From the NCBI GenBank assembly GCA_020633195.1, contig JACKEC010000017.1, forward strand, positions 682,001-746,000: DNA of 64,000 nt, given 5' to 3'. Position numbers and translations under genes: made by a program. Every line of letters starts with the position of its first letter. Within the stretch, counting starts at the first letter, position 1. Below are positions 16,726 through 25,501 of the stretch, piece by piece. This DNA comes from Sandaracinaceae bacterium (lineage in GTDB: Bacteria > Myxococcota_A > Polyangia > Polyangiales > Sandaracinaceae). The notes under the pieces are model-generated. The model was given only the letters and a program-made list of their open reading frames with translations. It was not told the origin of the DNA and made no database searches.

Positions 16726-18282
16726 TCACACGCCGGCGTAGACCACCGTCGGCAGGCGCACCTTCTTCGGGCTCCGCTCGAGCGGCCGCGCCGCGAGCTC
16801 CGCGCGACGGCGGAGGTGGCGCGCGCGGGTCCACTCCACGAGCGGACGCCACGCCCACTGCGTCAGGTCCCGCTCGATGAGCACGCGCCACAGCGGGTTG
16901 GAGCGCTTGTAGAGGTAGGCCATCGCCAGGTACGGCGGCACCGCGCGCGGGTCGGCGGGGCGGCGGTTCCAGATCGAGCGGTGCCCGAACGTGCGCTGGT
17001 AGAGCCACTCGTAGCCGCGCTGGAGCTCGTCGGGCCGCATGTGCTTGGGCTGGTAGACGACGTGCGCGGTGTCGTACTTCGACCAGTCGCGGTGGAGGAT
17101 CCGCCCCTCGGCCTCGAGCTGTTGGAACAGCGGCGTGGCCGGGTAGGGCGTGAGGATGTGGTAGGTCGCGTTCTCGAGCCGGTGCTCCTCGACCCAGCTC
17201 GCGAGCTCGGCGAAGACGTCGCGCCGATCGTGATCGAAGCCGAGCACGAACGAGCCGTTCACCTGGATGCCGTGGTCGTGCAGGAGGCGCACGCGGCGCG
17301 CGTAGTCGTCGGGGCGCGGCGTCTTCTTGTGCGCGTCGCGGAGGTTGTCGTCCTGCAAGCTCTCGAAGCCGATGAACACGCCCGTGCAGCCGCTCAGCGC
17401 CATCGCGCGCACCAGGCTCGGGTCGTCGGTGACGTCGATGGTGACCGCCGCGCTCCAGATGATCTCGAGCGGCTCGAGCGCCCTACACAGCTCGTGCAGG
17501 TAGCGCTTGGACGAGCCGAGGTTGTTGTCGGTGAAGACCACGTACGGCTGCCCGTCGGCGGCGATCTCGGCGGCGACGTGCGCGGGCTCGCGCATCCGGT
17601 AGGGCATGCGCAGCCCGTCGGTCGCGAGGTAACAGAAGCCGCAGCGGTTGTGGCAGCCGCGGGTCGCGTTGAGGCTCGTCGTGGTCAGGAACGAGCGGCG
17701 CGGCAGCAGGTCCCGACGCGGCGCCGGGTCGCTCGCGTAGTCGCCCCGGAAGTCCGAGGTGTAGCGCGGCTGGAGCGCGCCCTTCGCGACGTCGTCGAGG
17801 ATCCGCGGCCAGAGCTGCACTCCGTCGCCGAGCGCGATCGCGTCGGCGTGCGGCGCGCACTCGTCCGGACACGACAGCACGTGAAGGCCGCCGAGGACCA
17901 CCTTGCTGCCCATCGCGCGGTACCAGCGCGCGAGCGCGTATGCGCGCTCCGCGAACGTGAGGTGCACCGTGATCCCCACGACCTCGGGCACGGGATCCGC
18001 GGGCGGCGCTCCGTGGAGCAGGTTCTCGTCCCAGTAGCGGACCTCCCAGTCGGGCGGCGTCGCGCCGGCCACGCTCGTGAGCGCGAGCGTCGGGGTCAGC
18101 ACGTGCTTGCCGAAGCTCGCGTGCGGGTCCTTCGGGTAGAACGGGTTGATCAGCAGCGCCGCGCGGCGCTGGACCCGACCGGCGCGGGGCGGGGGCAGCG
18201 CGGGCGGCACCCGGAAGGGCTCCGGCAGCGGCCGGGGGGTCACGTGGTCGGTGAACGGCGTGTGGGGCGCGATGCGAGGCAC
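16726..18282 (-). CDS. B12-binding radical SAM protein
   Basis: A 518-residue protein. Residues ~40-160 form a cobalamin-binding-like Rossmann region (VVGITVHLTF, VVLGGLHV). The radical SAM core has the cluster motif CHNRCGFC (Cys210, 214, 217), followed by TDNNLG and GFESLQDDNL strands. The C-terminal ~130 residues contain a family-specific helical extension. Similar enzymes methylate or modify lipids, hopanoids or secondary metabolites; the substrate cannot be told from the sequence. No ATG precedes the core, so I chose the GTG at 18282; the frame is open further upstream but loses similarity. It diverges from the VanY-like gene across a region with GGTCA-type palindromes. Confidence 0.85.
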   Translation of the reverse strand: MPRIAPHTPFTDHVTPRPLPEPFRVPPALPPPRAGRVQRRAALLINPFYPKDPHASFGKHVLTPTLALTSVAGATPPDWEVRYWDENLLHGAPPADPVPEVVGITVHLTFAERAYALARWYRAMGSKVVLGGLHVLSCPDECAPHADAIALGDGVQLWPRILDDVAKGALQPRYTSDFRGDYASDPAPRRDLLPRRSFLTTTSLNATRGCHNRCGFCYLATDGLRMPYRMREPAHVAAEIAADGQPYVVFTDNNLGSSKRYLHELCRALEPLEIIWSAAVTIDVTDDPSLVRAMALSGCTGVFIGFESLQDDNLRDAHKKTPRPDDYARRVRLLHDHGIQVNGSFVLGFDHDRRDVFAELASWVEEHRLENATYHILTPYPATPLFQQLEAEGRILHRDWSKYDTAHVVYQPKHMRPDELQRGYEWLYQRTFGHRSIWNRRPADPRAVPPYLAMAYLYKRSNPLWRVLIERDLTQWAWRPLVEWTRARHLRRRAELAARPLERSPKKVRLPTVVYAGV

Positions 18283-18381
18283 GAGCCAAGGTACGCGCGG
18301 GGGTGGCAGGCCATGCCGCGCGCGGGGCCGACGGTTCCACGACGCGGCCGAGCGGTCGCCTCCGGCCGGCCGAGCGTCGCG

Positions 18382-18406
18382 GGTCAGCCTTGACCAACCT
18401 TGGTCA
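18382..18406. promoter_or_regulatory. Candidate operator built from GGTCA/TGACC half sites
   Basis: GGTCA at 18382-18386, TGACC at 18391-18395 and GGTCA at 18402-18406. The last two lie in a perfect inverted repeat, TGACCAA-CC-TTGGTCA (18391-18406). It is in the 210-bp divergent region between the radical SAM and VanY-like genes. The half site is the same as in the array upstream of the desaturase gene (58547-58593). No clear promoter hexamers can be placed with confidence in this GC-rich stretch. Confidence 0.4.
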
Positions 18407-18492
18407 TCGAGGGGCCATCGGGGCGGTTCGGGGCCCGTCGGCGTGGCGAGACTTGAGTCGAATTGAGCGCTCGGGCGGGGGATCCTTCCAAC

Positions 18493-20130
18493 ATGCCCGA
18501 GCCTCGACCCGCCCCCCTGCTCCGCTCCTTGTTCGTCGTCTGCGGGCTCCTGGCCCTCTCCGCGCCCGCCTCGGCCCAGACCGTGGGCGACCGCTGGGGG
18601 ACGATCGGCACGTGCTCGACGGGGACCATCCGCTCGTGGCCCATCAACGACCAGATCGCGCGGGCGCACCGCTGCCTCGGCGGCGTCGAGATCGTCCCGA
18701 TCGTGGCGCGCCGCAACCTGCGCCTCCTCCGCGGCACGGAGTGGGGGCACGCGCGGACCCGCGACGCCGTGTATCGGGCGGCCGAGTCGCAGAGCCTCCA
18801 GATCAACACCGCGTACCGGACGGTCCTCGAGCAGCACGGCCTCGATCAGACCTGCACGAGCGCGGCGGCCGCGCCGGGGCACAGCAACCACGAGACGGGG
18901 ACGGCCCTCGACATCCAGCAGGCGGGCAGCGCGCGCGCGGCGCTCGAGGGGGCCGGCTGCGACTGGCCGGCCATCCCGGGCGACCTCGTCCACTACAACT
19001 GCCCGCCGTTCGGGACCCGCATCACGTCGGTGATCGCGTTCCAGCGCCTGTGGAACCTCAACCATCCGTCGGATCGGATCGCGGAGGACAACTCCTTCGG
19101 GCCCATCACCCGGGGCAAGCTCATGGCCTCGCCGATCGCCGGCTTCGCGAACGACGGCTGCGGGTGCGACGACACCGCGGGGCCCTTCACGTTCAGCTGC
19201 GACGGAGAGGAGACCGGCGCGACCTGCGTGTCCCTCGACGAGCCCGCCGACCCGGACGGATGGGACGACAACTTCCTGTGCTCGGAGACGGACCTCGGCT
19301 TCCGCTGGAGCACGGACGGACCGATCGACGGCATGCGCTGCGTGAACGTGACCGAGTCCGCCGACGCGCACGCCGCCGACTGGGCCGACGACTACGCCTG
19401 CCTCCCCGAGGACTCCCCGTACGAGCTCGCGTGGAGCGGCCACGATCCAATCGCCGGCTGGGACTGCGTCCGCTGGAACGAGACCGACGATCCGGGCACC
19501 TGGAACGACAACTACCTGTGCAGCCGCCGCGTCCACTGCTTCAGCGCGGGGGGCCTGACGTTCTGCGGCAACGGGCCGCCCGACGACGAGGCGCTGACCT
19601 GCGTCTCGCTCGAGTCGGCCGAGGACCCCGACACCTGGCACGACAACGTCCTGTGCGCGGCGATGGATCTCGGGATCGTGTGGAGCACCGAGGGGCCGGT
19701 CGACGGGATGCGCTGCACGCTCGTCGACGAGCCCGGCGAGCCCGCCGAGCAGTCGTGGGACGACAACTACCTCTGCCTCCCGGACGACTCGCCCTACGAG
19801 CTCACCTGGAGCAGCGAGGGCGCGATCGACGGGGTGGCCTGCGTACGCTTCTACGAGTCCGCGGATCTCGACGAGGGTTGGGGCGACAACTACCTGTGCA
19901 TCGGCGCGGCGCCCGAAGAGATGCCCGACGCGGGGCCCCCGCTGCTCGACGGCGGGGTGACGGGCTTCGACGCGGCGCTCGCGTCGACGGACGCGGGGGA
20001 CTCGACGGGCAGCCTGTCCGGCTCGTGCGCGTGCCGCGCGTCCGGGCCCGGCGGCTCCGACCGGGCGCCTCCGCCGTGGCTCGCGGCCCTGCTCGGGCTC
20101 GCCGTCGTCTGGCGGCGGGGGCGCCGGTGA
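18493..20130 (+). CDS. VanY-like D,D-carboxypeptidase with Trp/Cys repeats and MYXO-CTERM-like tail
   Basis: A 545-residue exported protein; signal peptide ends in APASAQ. The peptidase M15 (VanY) domain (about 50-175) has zinc residues His133 and Asp140 in HSNHETGTALD and His167 in GDLVH. A short peptidoglycan-binding-like helix region follows (about 180-215). Then come six repeats of about 40 residues marked by W-x-D-N/D-x-x-C and spaced cysteines (about 225-475). The C-terminus has a CACRA cysteine motif, a hydrophobic segment and a basic end (VVWRRGRR), matching MYXO-CTERM sorting signals, so it is probably anchored at the cell surface. The next gene starts in the stop codon (GTGA). Confidence 0.85.
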   Translation: MPEPRPAPLLRSLFVVCGLLALSAPASAQTVGDRWGTIGTCSTGTIRSWPINDQIARAHRCLGGVEIVPIVARRNLRLLRGTEWGHARTRDAVYRAAESQSLQINTAYRTVLEQHGLDQTCTSAAAAPGHSNHETGTALDIQQAGSARAALEGAGCDWPAIPGDLVHYNCPPFGTRITSVIAFQRLWNLNHPSDRIAEDNSFGPITRGKLMASPIAGFANDGCGCDDTAGPFTFSCDGEETGATCVSLDEPADPDGWDDNFLCSETDLGFRWSTDGPIDGMRCVNVTESADAHAADWADDYACLPEDSPYELAWSGHDPIAGWDCVRWNETDDPGTWNDNYLCSRRVHCFSAGGLTFCGNGPPDDEALTCVSLESAEDPDTWHDNVLCAAMDLGIVWSTEGPVDGMRCTLVDEPGEPAEQSWDDNYLCLPDDSPYELTWSSEGAIDGVACVRFYESADLDEGWGDNYLCIGAAPEEMPDAGPPLLDGGVTGFDAALASTDAGDSTGSLSGSCACRASGPGGSDRAPPPWLAALLGLAVVWRRGRR

Positions 20131-22064
20131 GGCGCGGCTCGATCCTCGCGGCGCTCGTCGTCGGCGCCGGCTGCGCGGCCTCGCCCGGGCTCGACGACGG
20201 CGGCTCGATCGACGCCGCGCGCGCGGCTGACGGCGGGGTCGTCGACGCGGCCCCCGTCCTCGACGACGGAGGCGTCGACGCGGGGCCGCTCGACGCCGGG
20301 CCCGGCGACGCGGGCTTCGAGCAGCCGATCGTGCACGGCGAGGCGCCGCCCCTCGCGCGGCTCGGCGAGTGCGGTCGGCTGAGCTACGGGCTCTACGCGA
20401 ACCAGGGGCAGAGCGAGGTCGTCAACCGGATCCCCGACTTCTCCCACGCGGGCTACCGAGGCGGCGGCGTCCCGCTGCCTCACGCGGAGGTCGTCCTCAC
20501 GCTCGACCCGGCCGACGGCGACGACCGCGAGCGGATCCAGGCGGCGATCGACGGGGTGAGCGCGCTCCCGCGCGGACCCGACGGCCTGCGCGGCGCGGTC
20601 CTGCTCCGCGCCGGGACCTACCAGGTCGGCGACACCCTCACGATCACCGCGAGCGGCGTGGTGCTCCGCGGCGAAGGGCAGGGGACCGACGGCACCGTGC
20701 TCGTCGCGACCCGACGCGAGAAGCACTCCCTGATCGTCGTCCGGGGCGAGGGCGGCGGCTTCGGCGAGGTCGACGGAACCCGCGTGGCGATCACGAGCCC
20801 GCGCGTGCCCGTCGGCGAGCGGACCTTCACCGTCGAGTCGAGCGCGCCCTTCACCGTCGGGGACACGATCGCGGTGCGCCGCACGCCGAACGCGACGTGG
20901 ATCGACGACCTCGGGATGGCCCCCTACGGCTGGACCCCGGGCTCCTACTCCATCCCTCACGAGCGCGTGATCACCGCGATCGACGGGGACCAGATCACCG
21001 TCGACATCCCGATCGTCGACACGATTCAGGACCGGTACGGCGGCGGGGTGATCTACCGCGCCGACTTCACGGGCCGGATCGAGCAGGTCGGGATCGAGGA
21101 CCTGCGATTGGACTCGGAGTACTCGGGCTCGACCGACGAGTCCCACGGCTGGACCGGGGTCGCGCTGCGACGCACCACGCACTCGTGGGTGCACGGCGTG
21201 ACGGTCACCCACTTCGGCTACGCCGCCGTGAGCATCGGCTCCGAGTCCGACTTCAACACGGTGGAGGAGTGCGCGATGCGCCGGCCGGTCTCGGTCGTGA
21301 CCGGGTCTCGCCGCTACTCGTTCGAGGTCGACGACGGCGTGGGGAACCTGTTCCAGCGCTGCTACAGCGAGCGCGCGCGCCACGACTTCGTGACCGGCTC
21401 GCGCGTCACCGGCCCCAACGTCTGGCTCGACTGCTTCTCCACCGAGAGCTCGAACGACGACGGGCCTCACCACCGCTGGGCCACGGGGCTCCTGTTCGAC
21501 AACACGTACGGCTACCAGTTGCACGTCGAGAACCGCACCGGGACGGGGACCGGGCACGGCTGGTCGGGCGCGCAGGTCATGTTCTGGAACGCCTTCGCGG
21601 GCGGCATCCGATGCGACGCGCCGCGGGGCGCGATGAACTGGGCGGTCGGCTGCGTCGGCTCCAAGGACCAGGGCGGCTGGGCGCCGGGCGAGCCGTTCGG
21701 GATCTGGGAGCGCCACAACGACCCGGTCGCGCCGCGCAGCCTCTACCTGCAGCAGCTTCGGGATCGCCTCGGCCCCGAGGCGGTGGACGCCGTCACGATC
21801 CCCGAGCAACGCGAGGGCCGCATCTGGGGCCTGCTCGCGGGCTGGGGAGGCCAGAGCCGGCTCGAGGACGCCACGCCGGCGACGGGGGATCGCACCTGCG
21901 AGACCGGCATTCGATCGGGCAACACGTGTTGCGCCGCGTCCTGCGGCTCCTGCGGCGGCAGCGGCTGCGGATCGCGCCCCGGCGGCGCGTCGAGCTGCTG
22001 CACCAGCGACGTCCGAGAGACCGGCCGCTCCTGCGAGGTCTCCCGCCCGCCCTGCGTCCTGTGA
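20127..22064 (+). CDS. Right-handed beta-helix lipoprotein with Cys-rich C-terminus
   Basis: A 645-residue lipoprotein, GTG start overlapping the previous stop, lipobox VVGAGC. An Asp-Ala/Gly linker follows (to about residue 60). The main body (about 100-580) is a pectate-lyase-type beta-helix: 'ADGDDRERIQAAID' opening, 'GVVLRGEGQGTDGT', then many short strands with His/Asn/Asp turns (WVHGVTVTHFGYAAV). The last ~45 residues are a compact cysteine-rich module (CCAASCGSCGGSGC ... SSCC ... PPCVL) known at the ends of some exported beta-helix proteins. Probably a polysaccharide lyase or hydrolase. It is coupled to the VanY-like gene, so both may act on one surface or prey polymer. Confidence 0.8.
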   Translation: MRRGSILAALVVGAGCAASPGLDDGGSIDAARAADGGVVDAAPVLDDGGVDAGPLDAGPGDAGFEQPIVHGEAPPLARLGECGRLSYGLYANQGQSEVVNRIPDFSHAGYRGGGVPLPHAEVVLTLDPADGDDRERIQAAIDGVSALPRGPDGLRGAVLLRAGTYQVGDTLTITASGVVLRGEGQGTDGTVLVATRREKHSLIVVRGEGGGFGEVDGTRVAITSPRVPVGERTFTVESSAPFTVGDTIAVRRTPNATWIDDLGMAPYGWTPGSYSIPHERVITAIDGDQITVDIPIVDTIQDRYGGGVIYRADFTGRIEQVGIEDLRLDSEYSGSTDESHGWTGVALRRTTHSWVHGVTVTHFGYAAVSIGSESDFNTVEECAMRRPVSVVTGSRRYSFEVDDGVGNLFQRCYSERARHDFVTGSRVTGPNVWLDCFSTESSNDDGPHHRWATGLLFDNTYGYQLHVENRTGTGTGHGWSGAQVMFWNAFAGGIRCDAPRGAMNWAVGCVGSKDQGGWAPGEPFGIWERHNDPVAPRSLYLQQLRDRLGPEAVDAVTIPEQREGRIWGLLAGWGGQSRLEDATPATGDRTCETGIRSGNTCCAASCGSCGGSGCGSRPGGASSCCTSDVRETGRSCEVSRPPCVL

Positions 22065-22112
22065 GGCTCGCGAGCGGTTGACGCGCGGCCGCCGGCGGGT
22101 CTCGATCCCCGC

Positions 22113-22292
22113 GTGCGCCTCATCGTCGAGCTCTTCGAGCGCTACTACGTCGAGCCCCGCGAGCGCCGCCTCGGCCGCGAGCTCACGCGCTGGGAGCGCG
22201 CCAAGGGAGGGATCCTCATCACCTCACCGCTGTGGCTCTTCGTGATCGTCGCCCTCGTGAAGAACCTCGTCATGGGCACGCTGCACTGGTGA
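22113..22292 (+). CDS. Small single-pass membrane protein (59 residues)
   Basis: A GTG-started ORF of 59 codons: an amphipathic charged N-terminus (VELFERYYVEPRERR), basic middle, and one hydrophobic helix (PLWLFVIVALVKNLVMG, about residues 39-55). The composition shift from charged to hydrophobic and the gap-filling position between two genes on the same strand support it as real. No family recognised. It lies 48 bp after the beta-helix gene and 39 bp before the next lipoprotein gene. Confidence 0.55.
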   Translation: MRLIVELFERYYVEPRERRLGRELTRWERAKGGILITSPLWLFVIVALVKNLVMGTLHW

Positions 22293-22331
22293 GGGTCGGG
22301 AGATTCTCGGCCGCGCGACGTACCCTCGGCC

Positions 22332-23825
22332 ATGCGAAGCACGCTGTGTCTCGTCCTCCTCGGCGCGCTCGCGTCGGGCTGCGGTGACGATCGAGGCGCC
22401 GACGGGGGCGTCGACGCCGGGGCGTCGGGCAGCGACGGCGGCGCGAGCGACGCGGGTGGCCTGGACGCGGGCGCCGTCGACGCGGGCGATGGCTCGAGCG
22501 ACGCGGGCGTCTCGGACGCAGGCTCGAGCGACGCGGGCGCGAGCGACGCGGGCTCGGACGCGGGCCCGCCCGATCCGGCGACGTGTCCCATCGGGCCGGC
22601 CGACGGGTGCTGTCCGCTGCTCCGCTACGGGGGGACCGATCCGGACTGCGCGTCGCTGAGCTGCAGCGCGCTCGAGGCGAGCGAGGCGATCGAGCTCGAC
22701 GACCTCGTGGGCGGGCGACGCTCGCGGGACTGGAAGGGCGGCACCGGCTTGGCCTGGACGGGCCGCGAGCTGGCGCTCGCGCGGACGGACTGGAACGAGG
22801 CGGGGGACGCGCGCGACATCGTGTTCGAGCTGCGCGCGCCCGACGGCGCGTTGATCGGCGCGCCGGTGCGGACCGCCGAGGGCGGCGCGCCGAGCCGGGC
22901 CGGTGAGGTGGCGCTCGGGTACGTCGCGGCGACCGATCGGTTCGTCTACGCGAACGCGCGGCAGTTCACCTACGACGCGGTCGGGATCGAGCGCGACGGC
23001 TCGATCGCCTTCACCACGGGGACGGGGCTGTCGTACTGCAACTGGAACAGCGGCGGCTGGGTCGAGATGTATCCGACCGGCGATCGCGTGCTCGCGGTCG
23101 GCAACACGTACACGTGCGCGGGCAGCACCAACGCGCCCAAGGCCACGGAGCTGCTCGCCGACGGCAGCGTCGGGATGGCGCGCGAGTACGGCTTCGGCGA
23201 CCGCTCGCGCAACTGCTGGGGCGCGAGCGCGACGTGCGACCTCGACTGCGCGACGCCGCGGTTCGCGTACCACTGCTCCTACGAGAACCAGCTGCAGCTC
23301 CGGGCGTTCGACCCCACGAGCTTCGTCCCGTCGCCGCCCGAGGTCCTCGCGTCCGGGTTCTTCGCGCACCCGCGCGGCACGGCGGTCGCGTCCGACGGGG
23401 ACCGGCTCTTCGTCGTGCACACGCCCGCGTCGCTGGCGGGCCGGATCGGCGAGCTCCACGCGCGCACCTACCGGCCCGGGGTCGGCTGGGAGGGCACCGA
23501 GTACCGGAGCAGCGTGACCGAGGAGATGATGCGCCTGATCTGGACCGGCGACGGCTACCTCCTCGCGGCCACCACGTGGGTCCCCGCGGGTGACTCGAGC
23601 ACGCCGCTGAGCCGCCAGGAGCGCTTCAGCGTTCGCATGTGGCACTTCGATCGCGACGGCGGGCTCCGCGAGAGCTTCGAGCTCGACCCGGGGATGCCCG
23701 GCCTGCACCCGTACCTCGCGTGGGCCGGCGATCGCATCGCGGTGAGCTGGGTGCGCCCCGTCGACCTGACCCGCTGGGCCTCGGACGAGCCGCGCCGCTT
23801 CCTGCGCTACCTCGGCTGCCCGTAG
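22332..23825 (+). CDS. Lipoprotein with Asp-Ala-Gly linker and propeller-like domain
   Basis: A 497-residue lipoprotein; lipobox LASGC after MRSTLCLVLLGA. Residues ~20-78 are a near-pure D-A-G/S linker. A small Cys-rich module follows (CPIGPADGCCPLLRYGG). The rest (about 110-490) consists of repeated beta-strand segments with 'LAWTGRELALAR', 'DGYLLAATTW' and 'AWAGDRIAVSW', which look like blades of a beta-propeller. No catalytic motif. Likely surface-exposed binding protein; function unknown. Confidence 0.75.
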   Translation: MRSTLCLVLLGALASGCGDDRGADGGVDAGASGSDGGASDAGGLDAGAVDAGDGSSDAGVSDAGSSDAGASDAGSDAGPPDPATCPIGPADGCCPLLRYGGTDPDCASLSCSALEASEAIELDDLVGGRRSRDWKGGTGLAWTGRELALARTDWNEAGDARDIVFELRAPDGALIGAPVRTAEGGAPSRAGEVALGYVAATDRFVYANARQFTYDAVGIERDGSIAFTTGTGLSYCNWNSGGWVEMYPTGDRVLAVGNTYTCAGSTNAPKATELLADGSVGMAREYGFGDRSRNCWGASATCDLDCATPRFAYHCSYENQLQLRAFDPTSFVPSPPEVLASGFFAHPRGTAVASDGDRLFVVHTPASLAGRIGELHARTYRPGVGWEGTEYRSSVTEEMMRLIWTGDGYLLAATTWVPAGDSSTPLSRQERFSVRMWHFDRDGGLRESFELDPGMPGLHPYLAWAGDRIAVSWVRPVDLTRWASDEPRRFLRYLGCP

Positions 23826-23871
23826 TCGGCGCTTCGACTCGTCGCGCGCCGTCTGCGGTAAGGTCCCCGCC

Positions 23872-24273
23872 GTGTCCAAAGTCCCCGAAGAGGTCGTGGC
23901 GGCCGTCGTGACAGAGGTCTCCCAGCGGATGAGCGAGCCGGCGTACGCGCAGGTCGCCATCGGTACGTTCGTGCAGGAGCACCCCGACGCGGGGCGCTTC
24001 ATCACCGCGCACCTCGACGCGCTCGGCGGCGGCGAGGGGGTGATGCACACCGTCTTCCACGCGCAGGTGATCGACGAGTGCTTCCGTCGTCACCGCGGCG
24101 GCGTGGGCACGGTGGGGTTCCGCGAGCTCGACCTCGCGGCCAAAGGAGACGCGCGAGAGATCTTGACGCGCCGCCAGCCCGCGCTCGCCAGCTACGTGGC
24201 GAGCAACGTGGACGACGAGGCGCAGCGGAACCTCCTCGCGCTGATCGCGGTGGCGATGGACGGCGCGTCGTGA
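23872..24273 (+). CDS. Hypothetical protein, first gene of a coupled trio
   Basis: A 133-residue soluble, mainly helical protein from a GTG start. No signal peptide, membrane segment or recognised motif; a histidine-rich stretch (VMHTVFHAQVIDECFRRHRGG) is the most distinctive part. Its stop overlaps the start of the next gene (GTGA), which in turn overlaps the macro-domain gene, so the three are one operon and may work together. Function unknown. Confidence 0.65.
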   Translation: MSKVPEEVVAAVVTEVSQRMSEPAYAQVAIGTFVQEHPDAGRFITAHLDALGGGEGVMHTVFHAQVIDECFRRHRGGVGTVGFRELDLAAKGDAREILTRRQPALASYVASNVDDEAQRNLLALIAVAMDGAS

Positions 24274-24971
24274 TCGAGCTCGCGGTCACGTGTACGGCGT
24301 GCGGCGCCGGGGCGGTTCACGAGGTCGGCGCGGTGCTCCTCGACCACGACGCGCTCGAGGGCGCGGACGACGCGGAGGCCTGGACGCGCGCGGTCTACGT
24401 CGCGATGTCGCTCACGTGCCCGAGCTGCGGCGCCGTCGATCAGCACCGGGTGGTGCCCGAGAGCGGGCGCGCGCTGGAGGTCGACGGTCAGATCGTGCGC
24501 GAGGGCTGCGCGGCGCTCTCCGACGGGACCGTGATCCACACGCCGACGGAAGGGATCACGCTCCTCGAGGCCCGCGCGAGCGCCGCGCCCAACGACCCGC
24601 TCGGGTGGCGCGCGCTCGGGAACTTCGCGATGCGCGCCGGTCAGTCGGAGCGCGCGCTCGCGGCGTGGCGGCGCGGCGCCGAGCTCGACGGTGAGCTCGA
24701 GTGCGCCCTCGCGATCGCGGTCGACGCGGTCGCGCGATCCTCGGAGCACGCCGCCGACCTGGTCGCGCGGGCGGCCGAGCGGCTGGTGTTCGCCGCGCCG
24801 CAGCGCCGCCCGCTCCAGAGCGCGCACGTGGCCGAGCTCGTGCGGAAGCTCGGCGCGCCGCTTGTCCTCGTGCTCGACGGAACCCGCGTCGACCCGACGG
24901 GCGTCCGCGACTGGTCGGGCTTCGGCGAGCGCCTCGCCACGGCGCGCGAGATCCAGGCGACGCGCCCGTGA
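24270..24971 (+). CDS. Zinc-ribbon/TPR-like protein
   Basis: A 233-residue soluble protein. Two CxxC pairs, CTACG near the N-terminus and CPSCG about 42 residues later, should bind one zinc ion. A TPR-like helical pair follows (NDPLGWRALGNFAMRAGQSERALAAWRRGAEL, about residues 110-141). The C-terminal ~80 residues are unassigned. It is translationally coupled on both sides (GTGA overlaps with the hypothetical gene before and the macro-domain gene after). Confidence 0.65.
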   Translation: MIELAVTCTACGAGAVHEVGAVLLDHDALEGADDAEAWTRAVYVAMSLTCPSCGAVDQHRVVPESGRALEVDGQIVREGCAALSDGTVIHTPTEGITLLEARASAAPNDPLGWRALGNFAMRAGQSERALAAWRRGAELDGELECALAIAVDAVARSSEHAADLVARAAERLVFAAPQRRPLQSAHVAELVRKLGAPLVLVLDGTRVDPTGVRDWSGFGERLATAREIQATRP

Positions 24972-25486
24972 CGACGCTGACCGCGGTGCGGGGTGACCTC
25001 ACCGAGCAGGCCGTCGACGCGATCGTGAACGCCGCCAACGAGTGGATGCTCGGCGGCGGAGGGGTCGACGGAGCCATCCATCGCGCCGCCGGCCCCGAGC
25101 TCGTCGAGGCGTGCCGCGCGGTCCCCGAGGTGCGGCCCGGCGTGCGCTGCCCGACCGGCGAGGCGCGCCTCACCGAGGGCTTCGCGCTGCCCGCGCGCTT
25201 CGTGATCCACACCGTGGGCCCGCGCTACGTGATGAAGGAGCACGCCGCCTTGCTCGCGAGCGCCTTCCGCGCGTCGCTGACGCTGGCCGCGGACCACCCC
25301 GAGATCCGGGTGGTCGCGTTCCCGGCGATCAGCTGCGGCGTGTTCGGCTACCCCGTCGCCGAGGCGGCGCGGATCGCCGTCCGGGTCGCGCGCGAGCGCG
25401 CCTGGGACCTCGACGAGATCCGCTTCGTGCTCTTCGGCGCCGCCGAGCTCGCGGCGTTCGAGGCCGCGCTCGGGTCCCGTCGATAG
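24968..25486 (+). CDS. Macro-domain ADP-ribose / O-acetyl-ADP-ribose hydrolase (MacroD type)
   Basis: A 172-residue stand-alone macro domain. The ADP-ribose loop is intact: DAIVNAAN (with catalytic-type Asn24) and GGGGVDGAIH (29-38). CPTGEARLTEGF and FVIHTVGP follow, then the phosphate loop SCGVFGYP. This set is typical of MacroD/YmdB enzymes that remove ADP-ribose from acidic residues or deacetylate O-acetyl-ADP-ribose. GTG start overlaps the stop of the zinc-ribbon gene. The operon context suggests the two upstream proteins take part in the same nucleotide or ADP-ribose-linked process; this is inference. Confidence 0.85.
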   Translation: MTTLTAVRGDLTEQAVDAIVNAANEWMLGGGGVDGAIHRAAGPELVEACRAVPEVRPGVRCPTGEARLTEGFALPARFVIHTVGPRYVMKEHAALLASAFRASLTLAADHPEIRVVAFPAISCGVFGYPVAEAARIAVRVARERAWDLDEIRFVLFGAAELAAFEAALGSRR

Positions 25487-25501
25487 TTGTCGACGAGAGA
25501 C

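Noticed and set aside
16726..19641. A 971-codon minus-strand frame covering the radical SAM gene and more
   Set aside because: The N-terminal ~450 codons are antisense to the VanY-like gene and have shadow composition; the real start is the GTG at 18282.
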